A stretch of 50,987 bases of DNA from Campylobacteraceae bacterium (GTDB lineage Bacteria; Campylobacterota; Campylobacteria; Campylobacterales; Campylobacteraceae). The notes under the pieces are model-generated. The model saw only the letters and a program-made list of their open reading frames with translations, did not search any database and was not told where the DNA came from. This document shows, piece by piece, positions 7,360-15,522 of this stretch. Position 1 is the first letter of the stretch. Every line of letters starts with the position of its first letter. Made by a program: the position numbers and the translations under genes. The DNA lies in the NCBI GenBank assembly GCA_012519705.1, contig JAAYPR010000041.1:1-50987 (forward strand), given 5' to 3'.

Positions 7360-9279
7360 TTAGTCCTTGTTTTCAAGGTTTATTTTTTTAAACTCATCTT
7401 TTATTTTAGTGAAAGCAAGCACCAAGACAGGGTCAAAGTGCTTGCCACTATTTTCTATTATATACTCTTCTGTTTTTTCAAAAGAATAAGCCTCTTTATA
7501 TGTTCTTTTTGATGTTAGTGCATCATATACATCCACTAGCGACATAATTCTTCCTTCAAGTGGAATTTCCTCGCCTTTTAAGCCCCTTGGATATCCAGAA
7601 CCATCCCATCTCTCATGGTGAGTGTAGACTATATTTAGAGCGATGTTTAAAAAGATATTTTTATTATCAGAGATAAGAGTTGCTTTTTCTACTATCTCTT
7701 TGCCATACTCAACATGTCGTTTCATGATCTTCCACTCTTCTTCAGTTAAAGAGCCTTTTTTTCTTAGGATATTGTCAGGAATTCCAACCTTGCCGATGTC
7801 GTGAAGTGGAACTGCTTGAGCAAGAGTTTCTATATATTTTAAATCAACTATCTCTTTAAAAAGACCTTGCCTATAGAGATAAGTAGCAAGAGCTCTAGCA
7901 TACTCTCTAGTTCTAACTATATGCCCACCAGTTTCAAAATCTTTACCCTCAATCACAGTAATCATACTATCTATGGTTGCACCATGAGCTGCGTCTAGTT
8001 CTTTTAAAAATTTTCTGTTTTTAATGTAGCCTACAGCTGCAATAATTAGAGATAAATTTAAAAATACAACAATGAGCGGTGCTATAAAGTAGCCTATAGA
8101 GAGATAGATGTTTTTATCAAGAAAACTATACCCGAAAATAAAAGATATGAGTATAAAAAATAAAGTTAATAAAAGCCCATAAAAATACCCAACTTTAACT
8201 AAAACAAAAATTATAAAAACAAGAACTATAAAAGAAAGAATCAAATTTGCTTTTTGATAGTAGGTTGGCTGGCTTATAAGGTTGTTGGTTAAAAAGTTTT
8301 CTAAAAAAGAAGCGTGATAGTAGACTCCTGGATTTACATTTCCATCAAAGTCCGTAAATTTATCGTAAAGCCCCATAGCAGTAGCACCTAAAAGAACAAA
8401 TTTACCGCTAAATTCGCTTAAATCCACATTCCCAAGTAAAACATCAGAAGCTGAAAAGCGTTTAAATTTATTAGGTGGATAGATGGTGTTTAGAGTCTCA
8501 CTCTTTTCATTTAGCTTTATTTTATCGCTTAAGAAATTTACAACTAAACCTCTGTGTTTAGAATCATTTTCTAGGGTTAAATTCGGATCAACCTTTAAAA
8601 GCATAGCCATAGTTAAAGAGGGAATTAGCTCATTTTTATAGTTCATAAAAGAGCTAGTGCTTTGCAAAAAGCCATCTTGTGGTGATGCGTTGATAAAACC
8701 AGTTGCACTAGCTGAAACATTAATGGCAGGATAGCTACAAGTTAGATTTTGCGTAGAGTTAAGGTGTGGAAAAGTTTGGCTTGACTTAATTGTAGTGATA
8801 TTGTTGCAATTATATAAAATATTTCTCTGCCCTGCAAAAAATGCTAAGACGCTATTTCCAGCTTTAAGTGAGCTTGCAAAAATTTGGTCGCTATCTTGCA
8901 ATGAACTAGGAACATCGCTAGTGTCTATTTTATATCCAAGGATGTTTTGATAAAATTTTTCTATCTCTCTTAGAGATGTTCTATCTTTTTCAGCAAAGAT
9001 TATATCTATCCCTAAAGCAGCTGGTTTTGCAAGCAGGACTTCTTGGGCGAGTTTTGCTAAAACTATCCTGCTCCATGGCCACTGCCCAAAAACAACTAAG
9101 CTTTTTTCATCTATCTCTATAACAACAACAGAGCTTGAAGGTTTGCTTAAGTCTGGCTCTTTTTTTAAAAAACTATAAATCCTATAGTCAAAAAATGGGA
9201 TGAAAGAACTTTTTGCAAAAGCAAAACAGATTATAAGAGCAACAACTAATAAGGCTAAAAACCCATAAAACTTTTTCAT
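7360..9279 (-). CDS. CHASE2 sensor with HD-GYP domain, probable c-di-GMP phosphodiesterase
   Basis: 639 residues. An N-terminal membrane segment (about 5-25) is followed by an extracytoplasmic CHASE2 domain (about 40-330; VVVIEIDEKSL, WPWSR, GIDIIFAE, FVLLGATAMGLYD). Several hydrophobic helices (about 345-425) anchor it, and a cytoplasmic HD-GYP domain (about 440-630) completes it. HD-GYP signatures are intact: GGHIVRTREYA, HDIGKVGIPD, KRHVEYG, HHERWDGSGYPRG and DVYDALTSKRTYK. The family hydrolyses c-di-GMP to GMP and thereby affects motility and surface traits. It is third in a tight minus-strand set behind FecR-domain and OmpA-domain genes (4-base gap), which suggests that the CHASE2 domain listens to an envelope signal supplied by those proteins. 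No GGDEF cyclase is in the window. Confidence 0.9.
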   Translation of the reverse strand: MKKFYGFLALLVVALIICFAFAKSSFIPFFDYRIYSFLKKEPDLSKPSSSVVVIEIDEKSLVVFGQWPWSRIVLAKLAQEVLLAKPAALGIDIIFAEKDRTSLREIEKFYQNILGYKIDTSDVPSSLQDSDQIFASSLKAGNSVLAFFAGQRNILYNCNNITTIKSSQTFPHLNSTQNLTCSYPAINVSASATGFINASPQDGFLQSTSSFMNYKNELIPSLTMAMLLKVDPNLTLENDSKHRGLVVNFLSDKIKLNEKSETLNTIYPPNKFKRFSASDVLLGNVDLSEFSGKFVLLGATAMGLYDKFTDFDGNVNPGVYYHASFLENFLTNNLISQPTYYQKANLILSFIVLVFIIFVLVKVGYFYGLLLTLFFILISFIFGYSFLDKNIYLSIGYFIAPLIVVFLNLSLIIAAVGYIKNRKFLKELDAAHGATIDSMITVIEGKDFETGGHIVRTREYARALATYLYRQGLFKEIVDLKYIETLAQAVPLHDIGKVGIPDNILRKKGSLTEEEWKIMKRHVEYGKEIVEKATLISDNKNIFLNIALNIVYTHHERWDGSGYPRGLKGEEIPLEGRIMSLVDVYDALTSKRTYKEAYSFEKTEEYIIENSGKHFDPVLVLAFTKIKDEFKKINLENKD

Positions 9280-9283
9280 TTTA

Positions 9284-9856
9284 TTATCTTATTTGAATTT
9301 CAACCCTTCTATTTTTAGGCTCAAACACATTATCTGCTGTTTTTATAAGAAGGTCTTTTTCGCCAAATGATAAAACTTCCATTTTAACCATCTCTTCATT
9401 TTTAAAAATTTCCGATACCCGCTGAGCTCTTTTAAGTGAGAGTTTTTCATTTAATTTATCGCTTCCTACAGTATCAGTATGTCCGATGATAGAGACTGCA
9501 CAAGGTTTACGCTTTTTAATCGTAGCTTTTATCTCATCCAGTTTAGCAAGAGAAGCATCATCTAAACTATCACCTTCTGTGAAATAGAGAAGGTATGATA
9601 TTGCTGGTTTAACACCTGCTTTTATTAAGTTTCCATATCTATCATTTATCTCATCATCACTAAGAGTTGTTTGTTTAGCGGAGCTGATATTTGAGATACC
9701 AACAAAAGAGTTTGGGACATCAAGAGTGCTATTTATATCTTTTGTATTAACTTCGATAGCTGATGGTTTATCACTATCTAAAAGAACTATCTCTGTTTTT
9801 TCAACGCCTAAAGTAAGACCAAAAATTATCGCAGCCATAGATAAAAAAACTTCCAT
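9284..9856 (-). CDS. OmpA-family peptidoglycan-binding protein
   Basis: 190 residues. There is a short N-terminal hydrophobic stretch (SMAAIIFGLTLGV), a non-conserved linker, then an OmpA C-terminal domain at about 90-190. The peptidoglycan-binding residues are visible in GHTDTVGSDKLNEKLSLKRA and in NRRVEIQIR at the very end. It probably anchors to the cell wall in the periplasm. AAGGA sits upstream of the ATG, nine bases after the FecR gene ends. Conserved company with FecR and CHASE2 proteins suggests a shared envelope-sensing role; this is inference. Confidence 0.82.
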   Translation of the reverse strand: MEVFLSMAAIIFGLTLGVEKTEIVLLDSDKPSAIEVNTKDINSTLDVPNSFVGISNISSAKQTTLSDDEINDRYGNLIKAGVKPAISYLLYFTEGDSLDDASLAKLDEIKATIKKRKPCAVSIIGHTDTVGSDKLNEKLSLKRAQRVSEIFKNEEMVKMEVLSFGEKDLLIKTADNVFEPKNRRVEIQIR

Positions 9857-9865
9857 TACAAATCC

Positions 9866-10288
9866 TTAATTTAACTTAACCAAAAATTTAGTTCCGCGAA
9901 TTCCTATAGCCCCATCTGGAATTTTAAGCTCAAAACTCTCAGGTGCTAGGTCACCGATTTTCCCGGACTCAAAAAGAATTTGCCCTTTGTCTAAATTTAG
10001 GCTAAATTTATACTTCTCTTCAATCGGGCTAAATTTATAAGCTTCGATGTTTAAAAAGCTCGATTCTCCTAGAGTTATCGTGCTACCATCATCAAAAATA
10101 GCACCTATTTTTGATCCTGAATCAGTTATAAGAATGTCTTTTTCCTGAAGCACATCACCAACTTTCACGCTAATCGTGTCGTTTCCTCTTCTTACGATAG
10201 GGTGCCCCTCTACCATCTTTACAACAGCTATATCTTCAGCAAATAGTAAAAATGGAAACAGTAAAAAAACAGTTAAAAATTTTTTCAT
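9866..10288 (-). CDS. Exported FecR-domain protein
   Basis: 140 residues with a clear signal peptide (MKKFLTVFLLFPFLLFAED; cleavage near residue 17). A FecR domain follows: VVKMVEGHPIVRRG, VGDVLQEKDILITDSGSKIGAIFDDGSTITLGESS, KGQILFESGK, and DGAIGIRGTKFLV at the end. Here it is a stand-alone periplasmic domain, not the transmembrane anti-sigma FecR. It is first of the FecR-OmpA-CHASE2/HD-GYP set, with AAGGA before the ATG and a likely promoter just upstream. Likely role: periplasmic signal or ligand-binding partner for the CHASE2 sensor (inference from context). Confidence 0.82.
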   Translation of the reverse strand: MKKFLTVFLLFPFLLFAEDIAVVKMVEGHPIVRRGNDTISVKVGDVLQEKDILITDSGSKIGAIFDDGSTITLGESSFLNIEAYKFSPIEEKYKFSLNLDKGQILFESGKIGDLAPESFELKIPDGAIGIRGTKFLVKLN

Positions 10289-10319
10289 TTATTGGTTCCT
10301 TAAGTTAATGCAATACTAA

Positions 10320-10325
10320 ATTATA
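10320..10325 (-). promoter_or_regulatory. Likely -10 box for the FecR-OmpA-CHASE2/HD-GYP set
   Basis: On the minus strand this reads GCTATAATTTAG, about 31 bases before the FecR-protein ATG. All three genes downstream lie close together with no obvious terminator between them. Confidence 0.45.
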
Positions 10326-10355
10326 GCATATTTATAGTAATTTTTTATATTTATT

Positions 10356-11048
10356 TTATTTTTTTAATGATAATAGTAATTTTTTATCTTTATCAGAAAC
10401 TCTAAAACTCTCACGCATTTTTGAAATCGCTTTGTTGTGAGTTGTTTTATCTAAAGAGCTATTTTGCATGAAATTTAGCGTCTCTTTTGGAAATTTTGCC
10501 ATACACTCTGCTAGTAACCAAGCGTGAGCCATTGTTATGTAGTATTTACCGCTTTGAAATTTAAGGCTAAAGATGAACTCTAAATTTTCTAAGCTCACAA
10601 AATAATAGAGCAAATTTACAAGTCCCCCGCGGACTATAAATTCGTTTTCATCTCCGTTTTCGTCTTTACTTTTTAGCCAAGTTTTTATGTGATTTAGCAA
10701 AAGCTCTTTTTCGTCCTTGCTAAATTTATCCGCCCCGCTAAATTTCACAGAGTCTATCAAAGCCCAATTATCAGCCTTTTCTATGTAGTTTTCATAAAGT
10801 TTTAGTTTTTCAATTAGTTCTAAATTTAGATATCCTATAACTAAACCCTCTAACAAAACAAGCTCGTAAATTTCATCTTTTTGTGAGTTTATGAAATTAA
10901 AAGCGTCTTTGCTTTTTGCGATTTCTTTTGCTAAAGCCCTTAAATTTGGCATCCTAACACCTAGGATTTCTAATCTTGTCGGCACTAACTTTTGGCTAAA
11001 TTCTTGATATTTTGACTCTTTTAAAGAGTGAAGTTTTTCTAAAATCAT
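10356..11048 (-). CDS. AlkD-like HEAT-repeat protein (putative DNA alkylation repair)
   Basis: 230 residues, mostly amphipathic helices of the ALK/HEAT type. Recognisable segments are LGVRMPNLRALAKEIAK near the N-terminus, LLEGLVIGYL, WALIDSVKFSG (about 95-105) and AHAWLLAECMAKFP (about 172-185). AlkD-family glycosylases remove bulky or positively charged alkylated bases by wrapping DNA with HEAT helices. The WALID/C-type segment matches many annotated DNA alkylation repair proteins. Its start overlaps the PHP-domain gene by 4 bases (ATGA), so the two are co-translated. Glycosylase activity is not proven: many short AlkD-like proteins have no measured activity. Confidence 0.8.
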   Translation of the reverse strand: MILEKLHSLKESKYQEFSQKLVPTRLEILGVRMPNLRALAKEIAKSKDAFNFINSQKDEIYELVLLEGLVIGYLNLELIEKLKLYENYIEKADNWALIDSVKFSGADKFSKDEKELLLNHIKTWLKSKDENGDENEFIVRGGLVNLLYYFVSLENLEFIFSLKFQSGKYYITMAHAWLLAECMAKFPKETLNFMQNSSLDKTTHNKAISKMRESFRVSDKDKKLLLSLKK

Positions 11049-11779
11049 TGCATTTTTAAAATAGAGTGAGTGAAGTTTTTTTGAGTGATTTGCAGAAGTG
11101 AAAGGCTGGTTGTTAAGAGGCTATCAAGATGAAAGTTGTGCGAAATATCAGTGTTTAAAATCCCGCCGTTTTCATCAAATTTAACCTTAGTCGTGACATT
11201 TCCGATGGACTTTTTAAGGTGAGCGTCCGTTGAAGCCATCTTAAACTTACTAAGCTCTTTTGCTAGTAGATAGGCCTTTTGGTTTGCTTTTTCGCTCATA
11301 GAAGCGTTTATCACTTCAACCGCGTCAACCATGTTTAAAATCTCTTTTGAAAGCTCCACGTCTGACTTTACGCTTTTATATAAAACGCCAAAGGGATGAG
11401 GTATAGTGGTAAATGAAATTTGATACTCTTTTTTCATATCAGCAAATCTCTCGCCCACAAACTCCCACATCGGACGGCTTATCCTAGTGATTCTGTTTGT
11501 TAAATACGGCTCAACTTCTTTTATATAAAACTCTTCCGCTCCGCCCGCATCGCTAAAGTAAACAAGCATCTCTTTGCCCTCGCACGTGCCTAGTTCCATC
11601 CCGCAGATAAATGGAAGGTTTTCATTTATAGCGATATCTTGAGCAATAATTGCTCCTTTGATTTGGTTATGATCGGTTATGCTAACGCCGATTTCTTTAG
11701 CCTTAGCTATCTCTAAAACCTCGCGTGGCGTTGGTCTTCCGTCGCTATAAATGGTGTGCATATGCAGGTCAAATTTCAA
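11045..11779 (-). CDS. PHP-domain metal-dependent phosphoesterase
   Basis: 244 residues starting at TTG, with AAGGA about 9 bases upstream. PHP motifs are in order: HMHTIYSDG at 6-14 (His ligands and Asp), SITDHNQ at about 34-40, GMELG, IPHPFG at about 124-129, and STDAH at about 188-192. The arrangement of His and Asp ligands predicts a di- or trinuclear metal phosphoesterase of the YciV/RnaAM type. Members hydrolyse 3',5'-nucleotide bisphosphates or short oligonucleotides; the exact substrate is not evident. It is translationally coupled to the AlkD-like gene. Confidence 0.85.
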   Translation of the reverse strand: MKFDLHMHTIYSDGRPTPREVLEIAKAKEIGVSITDHNQIKGAIIAQDIAINENLPFICGMELGTCEGKEMLVYFSDAGGAEEFYIKEVEPYLTNRITRISRPMWEFVGERFADMKKEYQISFTTIPHPFGVLYKSVKSDVELSKEILNMVDAVEVINASMSEKANQKAYLLAKELSKFKMASTDAHLKKSIGNVTTKVKFDENGGILNTDISHNFHLDSLLTTSLSLLQITQKNFTHSILKMQ

Positions 11780-11879
11780 ACTCTTTTATCCTTTTTGTTA
11801 AATTTGATTGAATTTAACATATAAAAGTTAATCAATTTTGTTTGAAGATAAATTTAGCCGTTTTAAAACTAAGATTTTA

Positions 11880-11885
11880 TATAAT
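11880..11885 (+). promoter_or_regulatory. Likely -10 box and palindrome of the toxin-antitoxin operon
   Basis: TATAAT in TTTTATATAATATTT, 24 bases before the antitoxin ATG. A perfect 10-bp palindrome, GTTTTAAAAC, at 11860-11869 covers the expected -35 region and could be the autoregulatory operator. Such palindromes also arise by chance in AT-rich DNA. Confidence 0.4.
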
Positions 11886-11908
11886 ATTTCAAATTTAAAG
11901 GGGTGAAA

Positions 11909-12160
11909 ATGCAAACTACAACTTTACTATATAACAGTGAGTTTTTAAATAGTTTAAATGAAAGCCAGAGAGACATTATCAACAAAACAAAAGAGATAAT
12001 GGCAAACTGGATTAAAAAACATGAGACAGATGAGCCTTGCCTTATGAATGATGATGAAATCCGCCAAACGATACTTGAAGAGATAGAAAACTACAAAAAT
12101 GGCACAGCTAAAACTTATACAATGGAAGAGATGAAAAAAAGACATGGAATTTCAATATGA
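11909..12160 (+). CDS. Putative type II antitoxin
   Basis: 83 residues if started at the ATG 11909, placed 7 bases after an AAAGGGG ribosome-binding site; a GTG two codons earlier overlaps that site and is less likely. It is small, acidic and helical, with the C-terminal segment AKTYTMEEMKKRHGI typical of toxin-wrapping tails of RelB/Phd-type antitoxins. No DNA-binding fold is obvious by eye. The stop overlaps the toxin start (ATGA). The identity rests mainly on the adjacent RelE/ParE protein. Confidence 0.72.
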   Translation: MQTTTLLYNSEFLNSLNESQRDIINKTKEIMANWIKKHETDEPCLMNDDEIRQTILEEIENYKNGTAKTYTMEEMKKRHGISI

Positions 12161-12447
12161 TTGTTTTTTCAAGCAAATTTGACAAAAGCTTAGAAGAGAT
12201 AAGAGTCTACATTACATTAAAAGATGGCGAAACAAGATATGAAAACTTTGCAAATGAGCTGTTTAGAAGTATCAACAACATAGAATTTATGCCACGAAAA
12301 CACAGAAAAAATTTACAAGTAAATCAAGAAAATATAAGAGATTTGATTTTTAAAGGCTATACAGTGCCTTTTCAAATTCTGGAAAATGGCGATATTTTTA
12401 TAATCACCATTTTTAAACAGAACCAATGGGATGGAAAGATTAACTAA
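12157..12447 (+). CDS. RelE/ParE-superfamily toxin
   Basis: 96 residues, the usual size. The layout of the RelE/ParE fold is seen: an N-terminal strand and helices (FDKSLEEIRVYITLKDG, ANELFRSINNIEFMPRK), then NIRDLIFKGYTVPFQILENGDIFIITIFKQNQ, where RDLIFKGYTVPF corresponds to the conserved R-x-L-x-x-x-Y-x-V/I-x-F core. Such toxins cut ribosome-bound mRNA (RelE) or poison gyrase (ParE), and the sequence does not decide which. It overlaps the antitoxin by 4 bases. The convergent suhB-like gene ends 12 bases away. Confidence 0.8.
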   Translation: MIVFSSKFDKSLEEIRVYITLKDGETRYENFANELFRSINNIEFMPRKHRKNLQVNQENIRDLIFKGYTVPFQILENGDIFIITIFKQNQWDGKIN

Positions 12448-12458
12448 GAGAGATTTAG

Positions 12459-13229
12459 CTAGCCAAAAAGCCTCTCATTTAGGGCGTTATCAATGTATGA
12501 GTTTGTGAAAATATACATTGTATTATGTCCAAATTTACGTGATTTTCCATGTCCGCCTGCCTCTTCTAATATCAGCCAACCAGCACAAAAATCCCACTCA
12601 TTAATATTAAACTCAAAGTAAGCATCGCTATATCCAGCCGCTGTAAAACAAAGATCTATCGCTGCACTACCACTTCTTCTAATGCCTGCGATATGGTTAA
12701 TGATTTTATTAAAATACTCTAAATTTGGGTTTTCCACCGCTCTACTGTAAGGAAAACCGGTTGAGACGATAGCATTTTTAAGCTCTGTTGTTTTAGAAAC
12801 TGAAATTTTTTCGCCGTTTAAAAACGCACCCTGTCCTTTTATAGCGCTAAATTTCATCTTTAAAACCGGTAGTACTACAAGTCCTAAAACTCTCTCACCG
12901 TTAAATTTAAGCCCAACGCTGATGGAGTGAAGTGGGTAAGAGTGGATGAAATTTGTAGTTCCGTCAATTGGGTCAACCACCCAGCACCAAGGACTCTCAT
13001 CGCCCACAACGCCGTGTTCTTCGGTTAGAATTTGATGAGTTGGATAGTTTGTTTTGATGAAATTTATTATCATCTCATCTGATTTTTTATCTACTTCGGT
13101 TACGAAGTCTACACTACTACTTTTTGTCTCTATTTTAAAGCCACTTTTTCTAGCTTCAAGCTGATAGGCGGCAACAGTATCTAAAAACTCATCTAAATTC
13201 TTTAAAATTTCATTCAAATTCTCGTTCAT
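12459..13229 (-). CDS. Inositol-monophosphatase family protein (SuhB-like)
   Basis: 256 residues. Family motifs are intact: EEHGV (about 70-74), WVVDPIDGTTNFIHSYP (about 84-100) with the metal-binding Asp and the catalytic Thr, RRSGSAAIDLCFTAAG (about 184-199) and INEWDFCAGWLILEEAGG (about 210-227) with the last Asp ligand. It hydrolyses inositol-1-phosphate or related phosphomonoesters in a lithium-sensitive, Mg-dependent way, and some members act as ribosome-biogenesis factors. AAGGAG precedes the ATG. The second family member in the window (25299-26162) differs clearly and lies in a transport operon. Confidence 0.92.
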   Translation of the reverse strand: MNENLNEILKNLDEFLDTVAAYQLEARKSGFKIETKSSSVDFVTEVDKKSDEMIINFIKTNYPTHQILTEEHGVVGDESPWCWVVDPIDGTTNFIHSYPLHSISVGLKFNGERVLGLVVLPVLKMKFSAIKGQGAFLNGEKISVSKTTELKNAIVSTGFPYSRAVENPNLEYFNKIINHIAGIRRSGSAAIDLCFTAAGYSDAYFEFNINEWDFCAGWLILEEAGGHGKSRKFGHNTMYIFTNSYIDNALNERLFG

Positions 13230-13289
13230 TTTAGCTCCTTTTTTGCTTCGTAATCATAGCAAAGTTTTAGAAAATATAGCTTGATAAAA

Positions 13290-14459
13290 TTATAGTTCAT
13301 CAAAAATTTCTATAACTCTATCCAAGACGCCTTGAGTTTTAGATATCAAAACACCGTAGTTTGTTATGGCTATATTTTTGTTTTTAGCGGTTTGTTGGCG
13401 GTTTAGCATCGTTTTTCTATTTAGCATACATCCGCCACAGTGGATTATAAGGCTAAACTCATCAATGTCGCCAAACTCTTTTCCACAAGTATAGGTTAAA
13501 TTTGGTTTAAAACCTAGATATTTTTCAAGAAGTTTTGGGATTTTTGTTCTTGCGATATCGCCTTCAACGTAGCGGTGAGAGCAAGCCTCGGCTATGAGAA
13601 TTTTATCATTTTCTTTTAGCCTATCAAGCATATTTGCACCATCAACCAACCCTTTTAAGTCGCCCTTTAGCCTTGCCATCAGTATAGAAAAAGTTGTGAT
13701 TTTAAGCTCTTTGGGGGAGGTTTTTACAACTTCTTGGATGTACTGTGAGTCAGCTACAATCAAATTTGGTTTTTTGCTAAAATTTGCTAAAAGTTCGTCT
13801 ATATTTGTATTTTGCGAAACAAAGGCGTGTGATTTTTTATCCAAAATATCCCTTAAAGCCTGAGTTTGAGGTAAAATCATCCTGCCTTTTGGAGCGGCTT
13901 CGTCAATTGGCGTTATCAAAACTACAAGCTCATTTTCGCCTAAAACCCCATCAAAAATTTCTCTTTTTTCACTTTTTTTATCAAAGATTTTTTTAATGTG
14001 AGTGTAAATTTCATCAACGCTATCTTTTAATAAATTTAAACTTACACTGTTTTCTAAGCTCAAATTTACTAAACTCTCATCAAATTTATTTATAACAAAG
14101 AGCGTTTCTATTTGCTTTTCTTTAAGTTTTTTAACTAGCGTAGTCTCTTGCTCGTTTAAAGCTTCGTTTTTCAAAACAACGATGGCTAAATCAACCCTAT
14201 CTATCTCGGTAACTGCTTTTTTAACTCTCTCTTTTCCAAGTTCGCTCTCATCATCAAGTCCAGCTGTGTCTATGAAAAGAACTGCCCCAACGCCCTCAAG
14301 CTCGTAAGCTTTTTTCACACTATCTGTTGTCGTGCCTTTAACGCTTGAGGTTATAGAGACACTCTCACCTACAAGTGCGTTTAAAAGTGTGGATTTACCG
14401 GCATTTGTAGAGCCGAAAATTCCTATAGTAAAACGCAAAGAATTTGGGGTTTTATTCAT
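13290..14459 (-). CDS. hydF: [FeFe]-hydrogenase maturation GTPase HydF
   Basis: 389 residues using the ATG at 14459, which has AAGGAAAG in front and yields the expected N-terminus MNKTPNSLRFTIGIFG; the frame is open 11 codons further. N-terminal GTPase domain: P-loop GSTNAGKST, DTAG, NKFD. The C-terminal FeS domain has the family ligands CSHRY...HCGGC (about 305-360). HydF is the scaffold that assembles the 2Fe subcluster made by HydE and HydG and delivers it to HydA in the cytoplasm. It is the last gene of the hydrogenase operon and overlaps hydE by 8 bases. Confidence 0.96.
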   Translation of the reverse strand: MNKTPNSLRFTIGIFGSTNAGKSTLLNALVGESVSITSSVKGTTTDSVKKAYELEGVGAVLFIDTAGLDDESELGKERVKKAVTEIDRVDLAIVVLKNEALNEQETTLVKKLKEKQIETLFVINKFDESLVNLSLENSVSLNLLKDSVDEIYTHIKKIFDKKSEKREIFDGVLGENELVVLITPIDEAAPKGRMILPQTQALRDILDKKSHAFVSQNTNIDELLANFSKKPNLIVADSQYIQEVVKTSPKELKITTFSILMARLKGDLKGLVDGANMLDRLKENDKILIAEACSHRYVEGDIARTKIPKLLEKYLGFKPNLTYTCGKEFGDIDEFSLIIHCGGCMLNRKTMLNRQQTAKNKNIAITNYGVLISKTQGVLDRVIEIFDEL

Positions 14460-15522
14460 AAACTTTCCTTTGTTTGTTTTCAAAAAATACACTATCTCCG
14501 TGGTTGTCTGAGATAGAAAAACCAGCTTTTAAAACCTCAGACGAGACTTCTAAAATTTGCTCTTTTAAAGCACAGTTTTGCGTAACTTTGTTTGGATAAA
14601 TTAGATAGTCTTTTCTATATTCATACTCAGCAACTGCGGGCATGACGACATTTGCACCGCTTTGCAAAGCCATTGTTCTGCCGTTTTGGCAAAGTGTTTC
14701 CATAGCAGTTGTTGCGGGGATGTTGATTTCTGGCATTAGAAGTCTGATAATCGCCATAGCTTTTAGTGAGAGTAAAAAACTATCAGTTTTGAAATTTGCT
14801 AATGGCGTGTTTTCACACGGGATAAAAGGTCCAACGCCTATCATATCAAAGTTTTGTTCTTTAAAATACAAAATATCTTTTGCTATCATTCTCTCATCTT
14901 GACAAGGAAACCCAACTATCATCCCGCTTCCCGTTTCATAGCCTAATTTTTGTAAATTTTCCAAAGCAAGAAAGCGGTTTTTATGGCTCATTTTTGGATG
15001 AAGTTTGCTGTATAAGTTGGCATCTGTTGTCTCTATACGAAGTAGATAACGATTTGCTCCTGCCTCTTTGTAAGCTTTATACTCATCAAAGCTTTTTTCA
15101 CCTAGGCTTAGTGTTACTCTAGCACCAAAGTTGTGAATGCTAGAGATTATCTCACACATCTCACTAGTGCTGTAAACTCTGCTCTCGCCAGATTGTAAAA
15201 CTATGGTTTTATAGCCTAAATTTACAGCTTCTTTAGCGGTAGAGAGAATTTGCTCTTTAGTGAGTTTGTATCTTTTAACATTTCTATTTTGTTTTCTTAG
15301 ACCGCAGTAAAAACAGCTATTTTTACAGTAGTTTGAAATTTCAATCAAAGCTTTTAGATGAACGCTCTCTTTGCTAAATTTAATCCTAGCTAAATTTGCA
15401 AACTCAAAAAGCTCGTTATCACAACTCTTGCTTTTTAAGATTTCAGTGCATTCATCAAGGCTTAGACTATGGGTTTCATAGGCTTTTTTTATAAGGTTAG
15501 AGATGTGCGTCTTTTCCGCCAT
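14452..15522 (-). CDS. hydE: [FeFe]-hydrogenase maturation radical SAM enzyme HydE
   Basis: 356 residues. The radical-SAM cysteines are in ISNYCKNSCFYCGLRKQN (C-x3-C-x2-C, about 66-75). The remaining TIM-barrel segments (TIVLQSGE, VTLSLGEKS, RYLLRIETT, SGMIVGFPCQ, IGVGPFIPCENTPL) fit HydE better than biotin synthase. HydE processes the Fe(CO)2(CN)cysteine synthon towards the azadithiolate-bridged subcluster. It overlaps hydG upstream by 26 bases and hydF downstream by 8, so the three maturases are translated together. Confidence 0.96.
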   Translation of the reverse strand: MAEKTHISNLIKKAYETHSLSLDECTEILKSKSCDNELFEFANLARIKFSKESVHLKALIEISNYCKNSCFYCGLRKQNRNVKRYKLTKEQILSTAKEAVNLGYKTIVLQSGESRVYSTSEMCEIISSIHNFGARVTLSLGEKSFDEYKAYKEAGANRYLLRIETTDANLYSKLHPKMSHKNRFLALENLQKLGYETGSGMIVGFPCQDERMIAKDILYFKEQNFDMIGVGPFIPCENTPLANFKTDSFLLSLKAMAIIRLLMPEINIPATTAMETLCQNGRTMALQSGANVVMPAVAEYEYRKDYLIYPNKVTQNCALKEQILEVSSEVLKAGFSISDNHGDSVFFENKQRKVYE

